The position numbers were made by a program, and so were the translations under genes. A DNA stretch of 27,779 nt, taken from assembly GCA_012270625.1 (NCBI GenBank), contig JAAXHZ010000093.1:1-27779 (forward strand). The letters run 5' to 3'. Origin of the DNA: Dehalococcoidia bacterium (GTDB taxonomy: Bacteria; Chloroflexota; Dehalococcoidia; SAR202; UBA11138). The notes under the pieces are model-generated. The model saw nothing but the letters and a program-made list of their open reading frames with translations, was not told the origin of the DNA and searched no databases. This document shows, piece by piece, positions 25,566 through 27,779 of the stretch; within the stretch, counting starts at the first letter, position 1, and each line of letters begins with the position of its first letter.

Positions 25566-25646
25566 GATACTATTCCCACCCGTGTCGGCGGTCAAGCGAG
25601 CGGTGGCTGGCAGACATGGCAGGCGCGGTTCTACGGTGATAGTATC
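25566..25646. promoter_or_regulatory. Inverted GATACTAT/ATAGTATC pair in the divergent intergenic region
   Basis: GATACTAT (25566-25573) recurs inverted at 25639-25646. Each copy contains TAGTAT facing its own gene. They may be the two -10 boxes of divergent promoters or operator half-sites. For the permease side the -35 position (TGGCAG) is poor. Confidence 0.35.
25567..25595 (-). promoter_or_regulatory. Sigma-70-like promoter of the LLM/hydrolase pair
   Basis: On the minus strand TTGACC (25590-25595) and TAGTAT (25567-25572) are separated by 17 bases, near-consensus -35 and -10 elements. The predicted start, about 7 bases past the -10 box, leaves a short leader with GGAGGAG before ATG 25537. 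Confidence 0.65.
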
Positions 25647-25698
25647 GGGGCGCAGTCAATCCTGATCCTCGGTTCATTACACTCAGACAGAGACACAC

Positions 25699-26646
25699 AT
25701 GCGCCAGTTCATTGTGGTCAGACTCATCAGTATGGTCTTCACGCTATTTGGCTTGTCGATCTTGGTGTTCCTGCTGGCAAGGCTGATACCTGGTGACGTG
25801 GTTCAGCTCAGCCTGGAACAGGCTGAGCGCACCCCTGAAATGGTGAGTGAGCTCCGCAGCTTTTTCGGTCTGGACCAGCCGCTGCATGTTCAGTACTGGC
25901 GCTGGCTGAGTGATGTTCTGCAAGGTGACCTGGGGACATCATGGCGGAGTGGGAACTCTGTCACCGGCCTGATTCTCGATCGGATATCGGTGACGGCCGA
26001 ACTGACCATCTTGGCCATGGTCGTATCCATCGGGCTTGGCGTCCCACTGGGGATACTCGCCGCTACGAGTCAGAACTCGCCGTTGGACTACCTTGTTCGG
26101 GTACTGTCTATGTTCAGTCTCTCCATTCCCGAATTCTGGCAGGGCATCATGTTGATCCTCGTGCTCTCGATCACTCTGGGATGGATTCCTTCGTTGGAGT
26201 ACGTGGACTTTTGGAAAGACCCGGGCACCAACCTCAGCATTATGATACTTCCCGCTATCTCGGTCGGGACCGTGGCCTCCGCGAACATCGTGCGAATGAC
26301 GCGGGCTACGATGCTGGAGGAGCTGCGACAGGACTATGTCAGGACGGCCAGGGCTAAAGGACTTCATGAGCGGGTGGTGATCTACTCTCACACGCTCCGA
26401 AATACGCTGATCCCAGTGATAACCATAGCCGGACTGCAAATCGGATACCTGATGGGCGGCATTGTAGTTATGGAGGCGGTCTTCACGCTTCCGGGTGTAG
26501 GCCGTCTGATGCTGCTTGCGATTTCACAACGCGACTACCCGCTAATTCAGGGAGTCGTCCTGTTCATAGCTACCATCTTCGTCTTCAGCAATCTGTTGGT
26601 GGATGTCCTGTATGCGTATGTAAACCCCCGAATACGCTACGGCTAG
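25699..26646 (+). CDS. dppB: Peptide/nickel-type ABC transporter permease, DppB family
   Basis: This 315-residue inner-membrane permease of the DppB/OppB family forms half of the channel that imports peptides or similar solutes. An N-terminal helix (IVVRLISMVFTLFGLSILVF) is followed by LARLIPGD and GDLGTSWRSG, both typical of DppB. About five more membrane segments follow. The cytoplasmic loop that contacts the ATPase is EELRQDYVRTARAKGL. It ends with YAYVNPRIRYG, another family mark. No substrate-binding protein gene precedes it; the upstream neighbour is divergent. The symbol denotes the family, not a proven dipeptide substrate. Confidence 0.9.
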   Translation: MRQFIVVRLISMVFTLFGLSILVFLLARLIPGDVVQLSLEQAERTPEMVSELRSFFGLDQPLHVQYWRWLSDVLQGDLGTSWRSGNSVTGLILDRISVTAELTILAMVVSIGLGVPLGILAATSQNSPLDYLVRVLSMFSLSIPEFWQGIMLILVLSITLGWIPSLEYVDFWKDPGTNLSIMILPAISVGTVASANIVRMTRATMLEELRQDYVRTARAKGLHERVVIYSHTLRNTLIPVITIAGLQIGYLMGGIVVMEAVFTLPGVGRLMLLAISQRDYPLIQGVVLFIATIFVFSNLLVDVLYAYVNPRIRYG

Positions 26647-26687
26647 TGGCACGTTCAACTCGCCAGCGGAGTTTCTCAGGAGTCTTT

Positions 26688-26753
26688 ATGATCGCGGTTG
26701 GCTGCTTCGATCCTGAAGCGCCGATAGAAGTGTCACCTTTGAGGGTGAGGTAA
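26688..26753 (+). CDS. Possible 21-codon leader ORF before the DppC-type gene
   Basis: An ATG with AGGAG five bases upstream opens 21 codons, ending with TAA four bases before the dppC ATG. The Shine-Dalgarno site of dppC (GTGAGG) lies within its last codons, so translation of one could couple to the other. The peptide resembles nothing I recognise. It may be chance in a 111-base gap. Confidence 0.3.
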   Translation: MIAVGCFDPEAPIEVSPLRVR

Positions 26754-26757
26754 TCAC

Positions 26758-27672
26758 ATGGCAGTCAGAGGAGAGGGTCGCACGGAAAGGACCGTGACTG
26801 GCGGCGCCCCGCGCGGGCGCTACATTTTGAGAGCGATTACCGCCAACAAGCTGACTCTGGCGGGCATCGTCATCATCGGTCTCTTTGTGGTCATGGCCAT
26901 CTTCGCGGACCTGATCGCGACCAGAGGACCACTTGAGCCCAAGGCGTCTCTCGGATTCAGCAGTCCAGGCCCAGAGGCATTCTTCGGCACGGACCGGCTG
27001 GGCAGAGACATATACAGCCGCGTGGTACATGCCAGCCGAGTGTCCCTGATAATACCGTTCTTCTCTGTCATATTCGCCATCGTCGTGGGCGGCACACTGG
27101 CGCTGTTCTCAGGCTACTTCGGCGGTATATGGGACAACGTGTCTGGCAGGCTCATGGACATCATATTTGGATTTCCTTTTATGCTGTTCGTCATCGCTGT
27201 CGCGGCGATGCTGGGCCCTGGAATACGAAACACGGTGTTTGCTCTTGGCATAGTGTTCACACCGCTGCTTTACAGAGTGGTGCGCGGTCCGGTCTTGGTG
27301 GAGAAAGAGAAGGAGTATGTCAACGCCGCGCGGGCGCTGGGCGCGAGCAGCCTGAGAATCGTGATACGCCACATAGCGCCCAACGTGGCGCCTCCTGTGA
27401 TTATCCAGGCTTCGGTTACCTTTGCCGGAGCTATCCTGATCGAGGCCGCCGTGAGCTTTTTGGGCCTGGGAACGCCGGCTGAGAACCCATCATGGGGCAG
27501 GCTGTTGAGTGACGCCCGCGATGTGCTGGAGAAAGCGCCGTGGGCCTCGATATTCCCCGGCATCGCGATAATGTTGGCCGTGCTGGCCTTCAATATGCTG
27601 GGTGATGGTCTCCGGGACATACTCGACCCACGGCTGCGTCAACAGCTTGGAACAGGCCGTAAGTCAAGCTGA
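26758..27672 (+). CDS. dppC: Peptide/nickel-type ABC transporter permease, DppC family
   Basis: This 304-residue second permease subunit pairs with the DppB-type protein. It has a short cytoplasmic N terminus, a membrane helix (about 31-53), FFGTDRLGRDIYSRVVHASRVSL (the DppC signature), several further helices and the ATPase-contact loop KEKEYVNAARALGAS. The end NMLGDGLRDILDPRLRQ is characteristic and matches the remnant at 14437 in type. ATPase and binding-protein genes are not in the window; the 107 bases after its stop hold only an edge repeat. Dipeptides, oligopeptides or nickel cannot be told apart. Confidence 0.9.
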   Translation: MAVRGEGRTERTVTGGAPRGRYILRAITANKLTLAGIVIIGLFVVMAIFADLIATRGPLEPKASLGFSSPGPEAFFGTDRLGRDIYSRVVHASRVSLIIPFFSVIFAIVVGGTLALFSGYFGGIWDNVSGRLMDIIFGFPFMLFVIAVAAMLGPGIRNTVFALGIVFTPLLYRVVRGPVLVEKEKEYVNAARALGASSLRIVIRHIAPNVAPPVIIQASVTFAGAILIEAAVSFLGLGTPAENPSWGRLLSDARDVLEKAPWASIFPGIAIMLAVLAFNMLGDGLRDILDPRLRQQLGTGRKSS

Positions 27673-27761
27673 GGAACGGTCCTAGCCAGGCTCCCAAGGG
27701 GGACTGCCAATCGACTGTGGAAATTGCTGAGAGAGTGTTTCCAAAGGTGATTTCCCAAGGG

Positions 27762-27779
27762 CCTCCTCTCCCTTGAGGG
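27762..27779. repeat. Truncated REP-like palindrome at the window edge
   Basis: CTCTCCCTTGAGGG repeats the core of the palindrome at 15605-15622 and is cut by the end of the window. Its position about 90 bases past the dppC stop is typical for intergenic REP-like units. Confidence 0.6.

Noticed and set aside
1..27779. CRISPR arrays, tRNA or rRNA genes
   Set aside because: No regularly spaced repeats, cloverleaf pattern or rRNA-like stretch was seen on reading both strands.

Overview
The window looks like a chromosomal segment of an uncultivated, moderately GC-rich heterotrophic bacterium, most probably a SAR202-type or Dehalococcoidia-related member of the Chloroflexota. The evidence is gene content: three luciferase-like (LLM class) flavin-dependent monooxygenases, a thiolase-like/DUF35 pair, tandem CitE-like lyases, dipeptide-type ABC permeases and Uma2-type genes. 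Expansion of flavin monooxygenases is a known trait of SAR202 genomes. No rRNA, tRNA or single-copy marker is present, so the assignment is an inference.

Left part (1-11711). A sensor histidine kinase open at the left edge converges on a DUF502 membrane protein. A run of minus-strand genes follows: a small HAD phosphatase, a thiolase-like protein with its zinc-ribbon/OB-fold partner, an RNase II/R-type RNB exoribonuclease and an LLM monooxygenase. A plus-strand M42-like metallopeptidase is divergent from the monooxygenase. It converges on a translationally coupled DinB-like/PLP threonine dehydratase-like pair.

Middle (11853-17543). A gamma-glutamyltransferase is followed by the scar of a lost peptide-uptake operon: a substrate-binding-protein fragment fused out of frame to the last codons of a DppC-type permease. 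Directly behind it sits an AT-richer type IV restriction gene (mrr), broken by one extra base. Next come a 149-bp element with 18-bp terminal inverted repeats and a REP-like palindrome inside, a second LLM monooxygenase, and a HigBA toxin-antitoxin pair. This stretch is the accessory, high-turnover part of the window.

Right part (17579-27672). A tightly coupled operon encodes an ADP-forming acyl-CoA synthetase and three consecutive CitE/HpcH-type lyase paralogs with start/stop overlaps. The third paralog has lost the residues expected for metal and substrate binding. A Uma2-type nuclease gene and a mosaic remnant of a CitE-like 3' end follow. A minus-strand pair comes next: a third LLM monooxygenase with a good sigma-70-like promoter, and an alpha/beta hydrolase whose nucleophile position is Phe. 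Divergent from it are DppB- and DppC-type permeases.

The most promising possible new system is the operon at 17579-22568. A lyase (active CitE plus divergent subunits) could split a 3-hydroxyacyl-CoA, and the ADP-forming synthetase could convert the released acyl-CoA into ATP plus free acid. This is a hypothesis drawn from gene order and motif retention.
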